Assembly (NCBI GenBank): GCA_030653385.1 | Contig: JAURZM010000057.1 | Location: 48,419 to 112,418, forward strand | DNA: 64,000 bases | Source of the DNA: Rubrivivax sp. | GTDB lineage: Bacteria; Pseudomonadota; Gammaproteobacteria; Burkholderiales; Burkholderiaceae_C | Direction of reading: 5' to 3' | Part shown: piece by piece, positions 25,872 through 34,200 of the stretch | Numbering within the stretch: position 1 is the first letter of the stretch | Layout of the letters: each line of letters starts with the position of its first letter | The notes under the pieces: model-generated | Database searches by the model: none | Told to the model about the DNA's origin: nothing | What the model saw: only the letters and a program-made list of their open reading frames with translations | Translations under genes and position numbers: made by a program

Positions 25872-25942
25872 GCGGAACCGGCTCCGCCGGGCCGCTGCGT
25901 GAGCCCCCTCGGGGGGTAGCGACCGAAAGGGAGCTTGGGGGC
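25872..25942 (-). repeat. dispersed intergenic repeat, copy A
   Basis: About 70 bp. Its reverse complement matches copy B after hslV nearly base for base in three blocks: GCCCCCAAGCTC, CCCCCGAGGGGGC and AGCGGCCCGGC with AGCCGGTTCCGCG. It ends just before the hslV start and may carry its ribosome-loading region. Confidence 0.8.
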
Positions 25943-25945
25943 ACC

Positions 25946-26473
25946 ATGTTTCACGGCACCACCATCGTCAGCGTGCGTCGGGGGCCCATCGTCGCGCTGG
26001 GCGGCGACGGCCAGGTCACGCTGGGTCACATCGTCGTCAAGAGCAGCGCGCGCAAGGTGCGCAAGCTCTACCGCGAACAGGTGCTGGCCGGTTTTGCCGG
26101 CGCCACCGCCGACGCCTTCACGCTGTTCGAACGTTTCGAGGCCAAGCTGGAAAAACACCAGGGCCACCTGCAGCGCGCCGCCATCGAGCTGACCAAGGAC
26201 TGGCGCACCGACCGTGTGCTGCGCCGCCTGGAAGCGATGCTGGCCGTGGCCGACCACAGCAGCAGCCTGATCATCACCGGCAACGGTGATGTGCTGGAAC
26301 CCGAACACGGCATCGTGGCCATCGGCTCCGGCGGGGCCTACGCCCAAGCCGCGGCTCGGGCGCTGCTGGCGCACACCGAGATGACACCGGCGCAGATGGT
26401 CAAACGATCGCTCGAGATTGCTGGCGACATCTGCATCTACACCAACCAGAACCACATCGTCGAGACGCTGTGA
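25946..26473 (+). CDS. hslV: HslV, proteolytic subunit of the HslVU protease
   Basis: Threonine protease of the proteasome fold, 175 residues, forming a double hexameric ring capped by HslU in the cytoplasm. The start reads MFHGTTIVSVRRGPIVALGG: the catalytic Thr follows a four-residue leader that must be removed. Other conserved parts are GDGQVTLG and GIVAIGSGGAYAQAAARAL. It is flanked by inverted copies of a dispersed repeat, with hslU 111 bases downstream. Confidence 0.97.
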   Translation: MFHGTTIVSVRRGPIVALGGDGQVTLGHIVVKSSARKVRKLYREQVLAGFAGATADAFTLFERFEAKLEKHQGHLQRAAIELTKDWRTDRVLRRLEAMLAVADHSSSLIITGNGDVLEPEHGIVAIGSGGAYAQAAARALLAHTEMTPAQMVKRSLEIAGDICIYTNQNHIVETL

Positions 26474-26547
26474 GCCCCCAAGCTCGCTAGCGCTCGCTAA
26501 CCCCCGAGGGGGCCGTTCGCCAGCGGCCCGGCAGAGCCGGTTCCGCG
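26474..26547 (+). repeat. dispersed intergenic repeat, copy B
   Basis: Starts directly at the hslV stop codon and is in the opposite orientation to copy A. It has GCCCCCAAGCTCGCT, the self-complementary CCCCCGAGGGGG and GGCAGAGCCGGTTCC. Together with copy A it can fold the hslV mRNA into a loop. Confidence 0.8.
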
Positions 26548-26584
26548 GCGGAAGACTTGGCTGGGATCGGACAGGACCATCGAC

Positions 26585-27955
26585 ATGAGCATGACCCCCC
26601 AAGAGATCGTCTCCGAGCTCGACAAACACATCGTCGGCCAGAACGCGGCCAAACGGGCCGTGGCCATCGCGCTGCGCAACCGCTGGCGGCGCCAGCAGGT
26701 CGACGACAAGCTGCGTGGCGAGATCACGCCCAAGAACATCCTGATGATCGGCCCCACCGGCGTGGGCAAGACCGAGATCGCGCGGCGCCTGGCCCGGCTG
26801 GCCGACGCACCCTTCATCAAGGTGGAAGCCACCAAGTTCACCGAGGTGGGCTACGTGGGCAAGGACGTGGACACCATCATCCGCGACCTGCTGGACGTGG
26901 CCGTCAAGGAAGAGCGTGAACGCCAGATGCGCAGCAAACGTGCGGCGGCCGAAGACGCGGCTGAAGAGCGGGTGCTCGACGCGCTGGTGCCGCCTCCGCG
27001 CAGCAGTGGCGGCACCAGCGTGGGCTTCAACGCCGATGTGGCCACTGTCCCCTCGCCCGACAACACCGCCCGCCAGGTGCTGCGCAAGCGACTGCGCGAA
27101 GGTGCGCTGAACGACAAGGAGATCGAGCTCTCGCTGGCCGACAACAAGCCCACGCTCGAGGTGCTGGGCCCGGGTGGCATGAACGGCCTGCCGGGCATGG
27201 AAGACATGGCCGAACAGCTGAAGGGCCTGTTCAGCCAGATGAACCAGGCGCAGCGCAAGACCCGCAAGCTGAAGATCGGCGAAGCATTGCCACGCCTGGT
27301 GGAAGAAGAAGCCGCCAAGCTGGTCAACGAAGACGAGATCCGCGCCGCGGCGCTGGCCAATGCCGAGGGCAATGGCATCGTCTTCATCGACGAGATCGAC
27401 AAGGTGGCTTCGCGCAGTGACCACGGCGGCGCAGAAGTCAGCCGCCAGGGTGTGCAGCGCGACCTGCTGCCGCTGGTGGAAGGCACCACCGTGAACACCA
27501 AGTACGGCATGGTCAAGACCGACCACATGCTGTTCATCGCCAGCGGGGCCTTTCACCTGGCCAAACCGAGCGACCTGATCCCTGAACTGCAGGGGCGTTT
27601 CCCGATCCGCGTCGAGCTGGGATCGCTGAGCGTCGAAGACTTCGAGGCCATCCTGACCAGCACCCACGCCAGCCTGATCAAGCAGTACCAGGCGCTGCTG
27701 GCCACCGAAGGCCTGGCCTTGCAGGTCACCCCCGAAGGTGTGCGCCGCCTGGCCGAGATTGCCTTCGAGGTCAACGAACGCACCGAAAACATCGGCGCGC
27801 GGCGCCTGGCCACGGTGATGGAGAGGCTGCTCGACGAGGTGAGCTTCGACGCACCCAACCGCAGCGGCCAGACGGTGGTGATGGACGCCGCCGCGGTGAA
27901 CGAGCGACTGGCCGAACTGGCGCACAACGAAGACCTGTCACGCTACATCCTGTAG
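26585..27955 (+). CDS. hslU: HslU, AAA+ ATPase of the HslVU protease
   Basis: Unfoldase of 456 residues that feeds substrates to HslV. It has the start MTPQEIVSELDKHIVGQ, Walker A GPTGVGKTEIARRLA, the pore loop GYVGKDVD, an inserted I domain (about residues 105-245), Walker B GIVFIDEIDKVA, and the sensor 2 region ERTENIGARRL. The C-terminal tail ENLSRYIL-like text is EDLSRYIL, which docks into HslV. A downstream ATG (26591) is an alternative start. Confidence 0.98.
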   Translation: MSMTPQEIVSELDKHIVGQNAAKRAVAIALRNRWRRQQVDDKLRGEITPKNILMIGPTGVGKTEIARRLARLADAPFIKVEATKFTEVGYVGKDVDTIIRDLLDVAVKEERERQMRSKRAAAEDAAEERVLDALVPPPRSSGGTSVGFNADVATVPSPDNTARQVLRKRLREGALNDKEIELSLADNKPTLEVLGPGGMNGLPGMEDMAEQLKGLFSQMNQAQRKTRKLKIGEALPRLVEEEAAKLVNEDEIRAAALANAEGNGIVFIDEIDKVASRSDHGGAEVSRQGVQRDLLPLVEGTTVNTKYGMVKTDHMLFIASGAFHLAKPSDLIPELQGRFPIRVELGSLSVEDFEAILTSTHASLIKQYQALLATEGLALQVTPEGVRRLAEIAFEVNERTENIGARRLATVMERLLDEVSFDAPNRSGQTVVMDAAAVNERLAELAHNEDLSRYIL

Positions 27956-28002
27956 AACACGATGTTCGTGGCGCAGCAGGCGCCGAACACCGGAGACACC
28001 CG

Positions 28003-28965
28003 ATGCAATTCCGCCCTCTCGGCCGTTCCGGCCTGGCCACCGCGCCCTTGGCCCTGGGCGGCAACGTCTTTGGCTGGACCGCCGACGAAAACACCTCGCA
28101 CCAGCTGCTGAGCGCCTTTGTGGCCGGTGGCTTCAACCTGATCGACACCGCCGACGTGTATTCACGCTGGGCGCCGGGCCACACGGGTGGCGAAAGCGAA
28201 GCGGTCATCGGCCGCTGGCTCAAGGCCTCGGGCCAACGCCACCGGGTGCTGATCGCCACCAAGGTGGGCAAGCCGATGGGCGAAGAGGGCTCGGGCAAGA
28301 CGGGCCTGAGCCGGCGCTGGATCCGCCAGGCCGTGCACGATTCGCTGACCCGGCTGCAGACCGAGCACATCGACGTGTACCAGAGCCACGACGACGACAG
28401 CAGCACGCCGCTGGAAGAAACGATGACGGCTTTTGCCGAGCTCATCCAGGAAGGCAAGGTGCGCGCCATCGGTGCCAGCAACTTCACCTCGCCGCGCCTG
28501 GCCGAGGCGCTGGCCGTCAGCACCCGCCTGGGCCTGCCACGCTACGAAACACTGCAGCCGCTGTTCAACCTGGCCGACCGCGCGCCGTATGAGGCCGAAC
28601 TGCAGGCCTTGTGCGTGGCGCAGGACGTGGGTGTCATCAACTTCTTCGGGCTGGCGCGCGGTTTCCTCACCGGCAAGTACCGCAACGAAGCCGACCTGGG
28701 CAAAAGCCTGCGCGGCGGCGGCGTGAAGGGCTACCTGAACCCACGCGGCCACCGCATCCTGGCCGCGCTGGACGAGGTGGCGGCGCTGCAGCGCGCCACC
28801 CCCGCGCAGGTGGCGCTGGCCTGGCAGATGGCGCAGCCCGGCATCACTGCACCCATCGCCAGCGCCACCGGCCTGAGCCAGCTGCAAGAGCTGATGGGTG
28901 CCGCCCGGCTGACGTTGGATAGCGCCGCCCTGGCGCACCTGAGCGAAGCCAGCGCCGGCGGCTGA
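28003..28965 (+). CDS. aldo/keto reductase
   Basis: NADPH-dependent (beta/alpha)8 oxidoreductase of 320 residues. The catalytic tetrad is visible as LIDTADVYS (Asp, Tyr), IATKVGKPM (Lys) and VYQSHDDD (His). The C-terminal cofactor site is ITAPIASATGLSQLQELM. ACACCCGATG gives a weak ribosome site. It resembles the subgroup of general AKRs near E. coli YajO/Tas. The substrate is unknown. Confidence 0.9.
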   Translation: MQFRPLGRSGLATAPLALGGNVFGWTADENTSHQLLSAFVAGGFNLIDTADVYSRWAPGHTGGESEAVIGRWLKASGQRHRVLIATKVGKPMGEEGSGKTGLSRRWIRQAVHDSLTRLQTEHIDVYQSHDDDSSTPLEETMTAFAELIQEGKVRAIGASNFTSPRLAEALAVSTRLGLPRYETLQPLFNLADRAPYEAELQALCVAQDVGVINFFGLARGFLTGKYRNEADLGKSLRGGGVKGYLNPRGHRILAALDEVAALQRATPAQVALAWQMAQPGITAPIASATGLSQLQELMGAARLTLDSAALAHLSEASAGG

Positions 28966-29014
28966 AGCCGCGCGAGCGGCAGCGCGAGGATGGTCCCGTC
29001 CCGTAGAATGGGAA

Positions 29015-30493
29015 ATGATCAGCCCCACTTTCTACGCCCCCGAACGCTTCGACGACCCCGAAGCAGCCCTCGCCCGAGTGCGCGAGATCTACGACGGCAG
29101 CGTGTTGCATCTGCGCGATGCACTCCGGCAGTTTGTGGGCGGCGCCCCCCTGCAAGATCACGTGCGCGCCTGTTACCCCTTTGTGCGGGTGCGGACCGAC
29201 ACCGTGGCCCGCGCCGATTCGCGCCTGAGCTACGGTTTTGTTGCCGGGCCCGGCACTTTCGAAACCACGGTCACCCGGCCCGACCTGTTTGCCAGCTACC
29301 TGAAAGAGCAGTTCCGGCTGCTGCGGCGCAACCACGGGGTGTCCATCGAGGTGGGCACCAGCGCGCAGCCCATTCCCGTGCACTTTTCGCTGGCCGAACA
29401 CGACCACCTGGAAGGCAGCATGCCGCCCGAACGGCGGCTCTTGATGCGCGACCGTTTCGACCTGCCCGACCTGGCGGCCATGGACGACAGCATCGCCAAC
29501 GGCACACACGAAGTGGCTTCCGGCGCGCCGCACCCGCTGTCGCTGTTTTCAGCGCCGCGCATGGACTACTCGCTGCACCGCCTGCGCCACTACACCGGCA
29601 CCGTGCCCGAGCACTTCCAGAACTTCGTGCTGTTCACGAACTACCAGTTCTACATCGACGAGTTCATCAAGCTGGGGCACGCGCTGATGGCCGACCCGGC
29701 CTGCGAATACGAGGCCTTTGTCGAGCCCGGCAACGTGACCACACGCCGCGCAGGCGCTGCTGCGCGCGCGGGCGACGAACTGGGCATGCCACCGCCGCGC
29801 CTGCCGCAGATGCCGGCTTACCACCTGGTGCGGCCCGACAGCAGCGGCATCACGATGATCAACATCGGCGTCGGCCCGGCCAATGCCAAGACCATCACCG
29901 ACCATGTGGCCGTCTTGCGCCCACATGCCTGGCTGATGCTGGGCCACTGCGCAGGCCTGCGCAACAGCCAGAAGCTGGGCGACTACGTGCTGGCCCACGC
30001 CTACATGCGCGAAGACCATGTGCTGGACGAAGACCTGCCGCTGTGGGTGCCGGTGCCAGCGCTGGCCGAGGTGCAGGTGGCGCTGGAACAGGCGGTGGCC
30101 GAGGTCACCCAACTGTCGGGTTATGAACTGAAAAGCCTGCTGCGCACCGGCACCGTGGTCAGCACCGACAACCGCAACTGGGAACTGCTGCCCCCGGCCG
30201 GCCCCGAGCGCCGTTTCAGCCAGAGCCGCGCAGTGGCGCTGGACATGGAAAGTGCCACCATCGCGGCCAACGGCTTCCGTTTCCGCGTGCCCTACGGCAC
30301 CTTGCTGTGTGTCAGCGACAAGCCACTGCACGGCGAGATCAAGCTGCCCGGCATGGCCAACCACTTCTACCGCGAAAGGGTCGACCAGCACCTGCGCATC
30401 GGCATGCGCGCGGTCGAGCTGCTAAGGCAAGAACGCCCCGGCAGCCTGCACAGCCGCAAGCTGCGCAGTTTTGCCGAGGTGGCTTTCCAGTAG
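29015..30493 (+). CDS. amn: AMP nucleosidase
   Basis: Hydrolyses AMP to adenine and ribose 5-phosphate, thereby controlling AMP levels. It has 492 residues, close to the E. coli enzyme. The N-terminal regulatory domain contains YPFVRVRTDTVARADSRLSY. The C-terminal phosphorylase-fold domain begins near NFVLFTNYQFYIDEF and contains ITMINIGVGPANAKTITDH, MLGHCAGLRNSQKLGDYVLA and VALDMESATIAANGFRFRVP. There is no signal peptide. It follows the aldo/keto reductase by 49 bases on the same strand. Confidence 0.95.
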   Translation: MISPTFYAPERFDDPEAALARVREIYDGSVLHLRDALRQFVGGAPLQDHVRACYPFVRVRTDTVARADSRLSYGFVAGPGTFETTVTRPDLFASYLKEQFRLLRRNHGVSIEVGTSAQPIPVHFSLAEHDHLEGSMPPERRLLMRDRFDLPDLAAMDDSIANGTHEVASGAPHPLSLFSAPRMDYSLHRLRHYTGTVPEHFQNFVLFTNYQFYIDEFIKLGHALMADPACEYEAFVEPGNVTTRRAGAAARAGDELGMPPPRLPQMPAYHLVRPDSSGITMINIGVGPANAKTITDHVAVLRPHAWLMLGHCAGLRNSQKLGDYVLAHAYMREDHVLDEDLPLWVPVPALAEVQVALEQAVAEVTQLSGYELKSLLRTGTVVSTDNRNWELLPPAGPERRFSQSRAVALDMESATIAANGFRFRVPYGTLLCVSDKPLHGEIKLPGMANHFYRERVDQHLRIGMRAVELLRQERPGSLHSRKLRSFAEVAFQ

Positions 30494-30515
30494 CGCGCGC
30501 GGGTCGTCGCGGCGG

Positions 30516-30938
30516 TCAACGTGGCGGTGCTGCGGCTTCGGCGGCCGGTGCAGGCGCCGTCGTGGCCTGCGGGTTGATGGTGATGCCACGCTGCTTGAGT
30601 TCAGCCACCAGCAGCGCGGCGTTTGCGTTGCCGGCATCGGCCAGGCGCTGGGTGTCGGCAGCCAACGTGTCCAGCGAACCGCGCAGCTTTCCAGCGTTGT
30701 CCACGGTCTGCTGCTGCCCGGCGTGAGCGGTGAGCAGGGCTTCGCGCTCGGTGCTCAGCAGCCAGGTCTGCCAGACCAGCACGGCCAGCACGGCCAGGCC
30801 GAACAGCATGACCGGCAAGAAGGCGCTGTGGCTGCGGGCAGGGCCAGTGGCCAACGGCCCCGTGTTCGTCCCGGCCTTGTCACCCGCGCTGCCGGTGGGT
30901 AATGCGACCACGGTCTTGGATGAGGGAGTGGTGTTCAC
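30516..30938 (-). CDS. small membrane-anchored coiled-coil protein (paralogue of the upstream gene)
   Basis: Unrecognised protein of 140 residues. An Ala/Thr-rich cytoplasmic lead is followed by one membrane helix (FLPVMLFGLAVLAVLVWQTW) and a helical, likely coiled-coil stretch (TDREALL-like text STEREALLTAHAGQQQ). It ends in an Ala/Pro tail after LKQRGITINPQATTAP. The motif RGITINPQA matches HGITYTVNPQA of the neighbouring 103-residue protein, so the two look related. I start at GTG 30938, which has GAAGGG upstream and begins 10 bases after the preceding stop. It is the last gene of the operon led by the giant surface protein. Function unknown. Confidence 0.7.
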   Translation of the reverse strand: MNTTPSSKTVVALPTGSAGDKAGTNTGPLATGPARSHSAFLPVMLFGLAVLAVLVWQTWLLSTEREALLTAHAGQQQTVDNAGKLRGSLDTLAADTQRLADAGNANAALLVAELKQRGITINPQATTAPAPAAEAAAPPR

Positions 30939-30948
30939 CGGTGGCCCT

Positions 30949-31260
30949 TCACTTGCGGGCGGCCGCCGCGGGGGCAAGGGCCGGCGCCGCGGCCTGCGGG
31001 TTCACGGTGTAAGTGATGCCATGGCGCTGCAGCAAGGCCCGCACGTCCTGGTCGTTGTGGCGGGCGCCCAGTTCGGCCAGCGCGCGGATGATTTCCCGGT
31101 ACAGGCCTTCCAGCTGCACCGACTGCTGCACAAACTGCTGGCGTGCACCGATGTCACCTTGCAAGCCGCGGTTCATCGACGCCAGCGTGATGTTGGCCAG
31201 CGCCAGCACCAGGCACAGCGCGCCCAGCGCAGTGGCCAGCCAGAACTGCAGGCGGCTCAT
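30949..31260 (-). CDS. small membrane-anchored coiled-coil protein
   Basis: Unrecognised protein of 103 residues. An N-terminal membrane helix (LATALGALCLVLALANITLA) is followed by a Gln/Leu-rich helical part (ARQQFVQQSVQLEGLYREII) and an Ala/Pro tail. Its ATG overlaps the TGA of the giant surface protein gene (ATGA), so it is translationally coupled to it. It shares topology and the terminal G-I-T-x-NPQA pattern with the next gene. It could help export or anchoring of the giant protein, but that is inference from gene order only. Confidence 0.7.
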   Translation of the reverse strand: MSRLQFWLATALGALCLVLALANITLASMNRGLQGDIGARQQFVQQSVQLEGLYREIIRALAELGARHNDQDVRALLQRHGITYTVNPQAAAPALAPAAAARK

Positions 31261-34200
31261 CGTGCGGCTCCGGCAGAAGCCGTGCGGCGACGCACGGCCC
31301 AGGCCACCACCCCGGCGGCCAGCAGCAGCGGCAAGGTGCCGGGCACTGGCACGGCCCCGGGCGGGCCACCGGCGTCGATGACGCTGGCGCGGATGGTCAG
31401 CGTGCGCGTCTGCGCCAGGCCCACGGTGTCGGACGCATTGGTGCCCAGGCCGTGGAAGACGATGGTGTCGCTGTAGCTGCCCAGCGCACCGGCCATCCAG
31501 TTGACGCTGAAGGCGCCGCTGGCCATGCCCGCGCCCAGGCCGCTGACCGCCGTCCAGCCGCTGTAGCCGAAGTCGTCGGCCGCCAGCAAGTCGAACAGGC
31601 CGCTCAGGTCGTCGGCCGGGCCGCTCACATCGTTGTCCAGTTGCAGCGTCGAAGACACCGTGCTGCCCAGCACCAGCGTGCCCAGGTCCAGCTCGTAGCT
31701 GGTGCCGGTCTGCGTCAGCGTGCCGCTGCCCGACAACAGGTCGAAGTCGCCGTTGGCCAGGTTGTTGACCTGCGCAAACACCGACAGGCTGGCGTCGGGG
31801 CCCGCCGACACATCGGCCATGTCCGCGTTCTGGCTTGTGAAACCCACGGTGCCGGTCTGCGAGAAGATGCCGGCGGTGCTGGTGCTCAGACCCACGGCCA
31901 ACTGGCCGTTGCCCTGCGCCACGATGTCGGACACCGCGCCGTTGCCGCTGAAGGGGCCGCCCAGGCCGCTCAGGTCGGCCCGCAGCGTGTCGTTCAGCGC
32001 CGTCGCAGCGGCGGTGTTGTTGATGGTGATGTTGCTCGCGGTCACCGTGTCGCCCACCCGCACGACACCGAAATTCACGGACGCCGTGGCCAGTGCGCCG
32101 ACCGCCTGCGTGTAGACCTTGCCTTCCACGTTGACCAGCTGCGGTGCCAGGCTGAGTGTGCAGCTCGGTGCGCAGCCGCCCACGTTGCTGGCGTCGGAGA
32201 CGAAGTTGATCGTGGCCGTGCCGGCACCGCCGCCGGTGAAGTTGCCGGCCGTGGCGGTGTTCAGGGCCACCACCAGGCTGCTGCTGTTGGTGGCCCCAGG
32301 GTCCAGCAGGTTGAAGCTGCCGCTGGCGGTGATCGGGCCCGTGGTGCCGCCGAAGCTGGCGTTCAGGGCCGCCTGCGGGGCTGCCGTCGCGAAGTTGGTG
32401 ACGCTCACGGCGCCCGAGGGTGCGGCCGCACCCACCCGCACCGCCCCCAGGTTGATCGTGGGTGTGTTGACCACCGGGCTGGCCTGGTTGATGACCGAGC
32501 CTGTGGTTTCGATGAGGCCGCTGACGCCGTAGGCTTCGCTGCCCACCGCCAGCGTGCCCAGGCCGTTGCTGACACCGGCCACCGCCCCGGCGCTGAAGTA
32601 GTTGACGGCGATGCTGCTGTTCAGCGCGCCGGCCGTGGTGGCGTTGACCGTGACCGTCATCGTGCCGTTGCCGGCGGTGCTGTTGTTGCCCGCCAGGATG
32701 CCGCTGAGCGAGCCCGCGCCAATGATCTGTGCATTGCCCGACGCACCGAAGCTGGCGTTCAGGTCTTCAACAAAACCGGCTGCGCCGGTGGCGGTGTTGC
32801 GCACCACCAGCCCCTGCGACACCGTCTGGCCGACCTGGATGGTGCCGAAACTCAAGGGCGCGGTCTGCAGCGCGCCACTGGCCGCCTGGTAGACACTGCC
32901 GCTGACAGCCACCGCCTGCGGCGCGTTGGCACCCGCCACGCCCAGGCCGTTGGCGACACCGGCCACCGTACCGGTGGTCTGGTAGTTGACGGTCACGCTG
33001 CCGCTCTTGGCGCCGGCGCTGCTGGTGTCCACGCCCACGGCCATGGTGCTGCCATTGCTGGTGCCGGCCAGCAGGTTGTTGACGATGCCGCTGTTGTTCG
33101 TGGCCGCACCGGTGTTGCCGGCAAAGGTGGCCCGCAAATCTTCGCTGAAGGCACCGGTGGCGGCCGTGTTGCTGATGGTCAGCGCGGCGCTGCCGCTGCC
33201 ACCCACACGCTGGTTGCCCAGCACCACCGGTGAAGGCGCTGCGCTGCCGACGGCCGCGTTGTAGGCCGCCGCACCGCCGGCCAGCACGATGTTCAGCTTC
33301 TGGTCGGCGATGTTGTCGAAGGTGCTGCGCAGGTTGATGGCCTGGCCCGTCAGCGGTGCCAGCGCACCGGCGCTGGCGGCGGTGAAGGTGATGGTCTGGC
33401 TGCTGCCGGCGCCGCCGGCGCCACCCGCGTTGTAGTTGCCGGCGGTGACGCCGCTGCCACTCAGGCGCGCATCGCTGATGTTGCCGCCGTTGACGCTGGT
33501 CTGGATGGCGCCGCGTAGCGAAGGCCCGGTGCTGCCGCTGTTGCCGATGTTGACGTCAAAACTGTTGGCGCCGACCCGCACGTTGGCGATGGTCAGCGTG
33601 GCGTTGGTGCTGCTGCCGCCGGTGACCCCGGCGCCGCTGAGCACCTGCGCCGCATCGCCGCCGGCCAGGATCTGGCCCGCGCCGGTGACGTTGGCGCGTC
33701 GGTTGAAGCTGTTGCCGCTGCCGGCATTGGCGTTGGTGTAATCGCTGTTCACCGTCAGGTGGTTGGCGCCCAGCGCCAGACCGGCCGCAGCCGACCCGTT
33801 GTGCGTGAGCGTGCCGGTGCTGCTGGGCGCGCCGACGTTCATCTGCCCGGCCCCCGTGATCAGCACCGTGCCGCTGCCGCTGAAACCCGCGCTCGCGTTG
33901 ACATTGCCGCCGTTGGCCGCCAGCGTGCCGTGGTTGACCAGCGGGCTGGTGAGGATCAAGGTGCCGGTGGTGGCCTGCATCAGGCCGCCCGCAGCGTTGG
34001 TGGCGGTGCCGGTCATCGCGACCGTGAGGGTGTTGCTCCTATTGGCGGTGATCGTGCCCTGGTTGATCAGCGACATCGCGCTGGCAGCCCCGATCTGGCC
34101 CGCGCCCTGCACGGTCTGGCCCGCACCGATCGTCAGCTGCGCCCCCGGGGCGTGGGCCACGATGCGGTTGGCGGTGGTGTCGCTGAAAGTGGTGGTGCCG

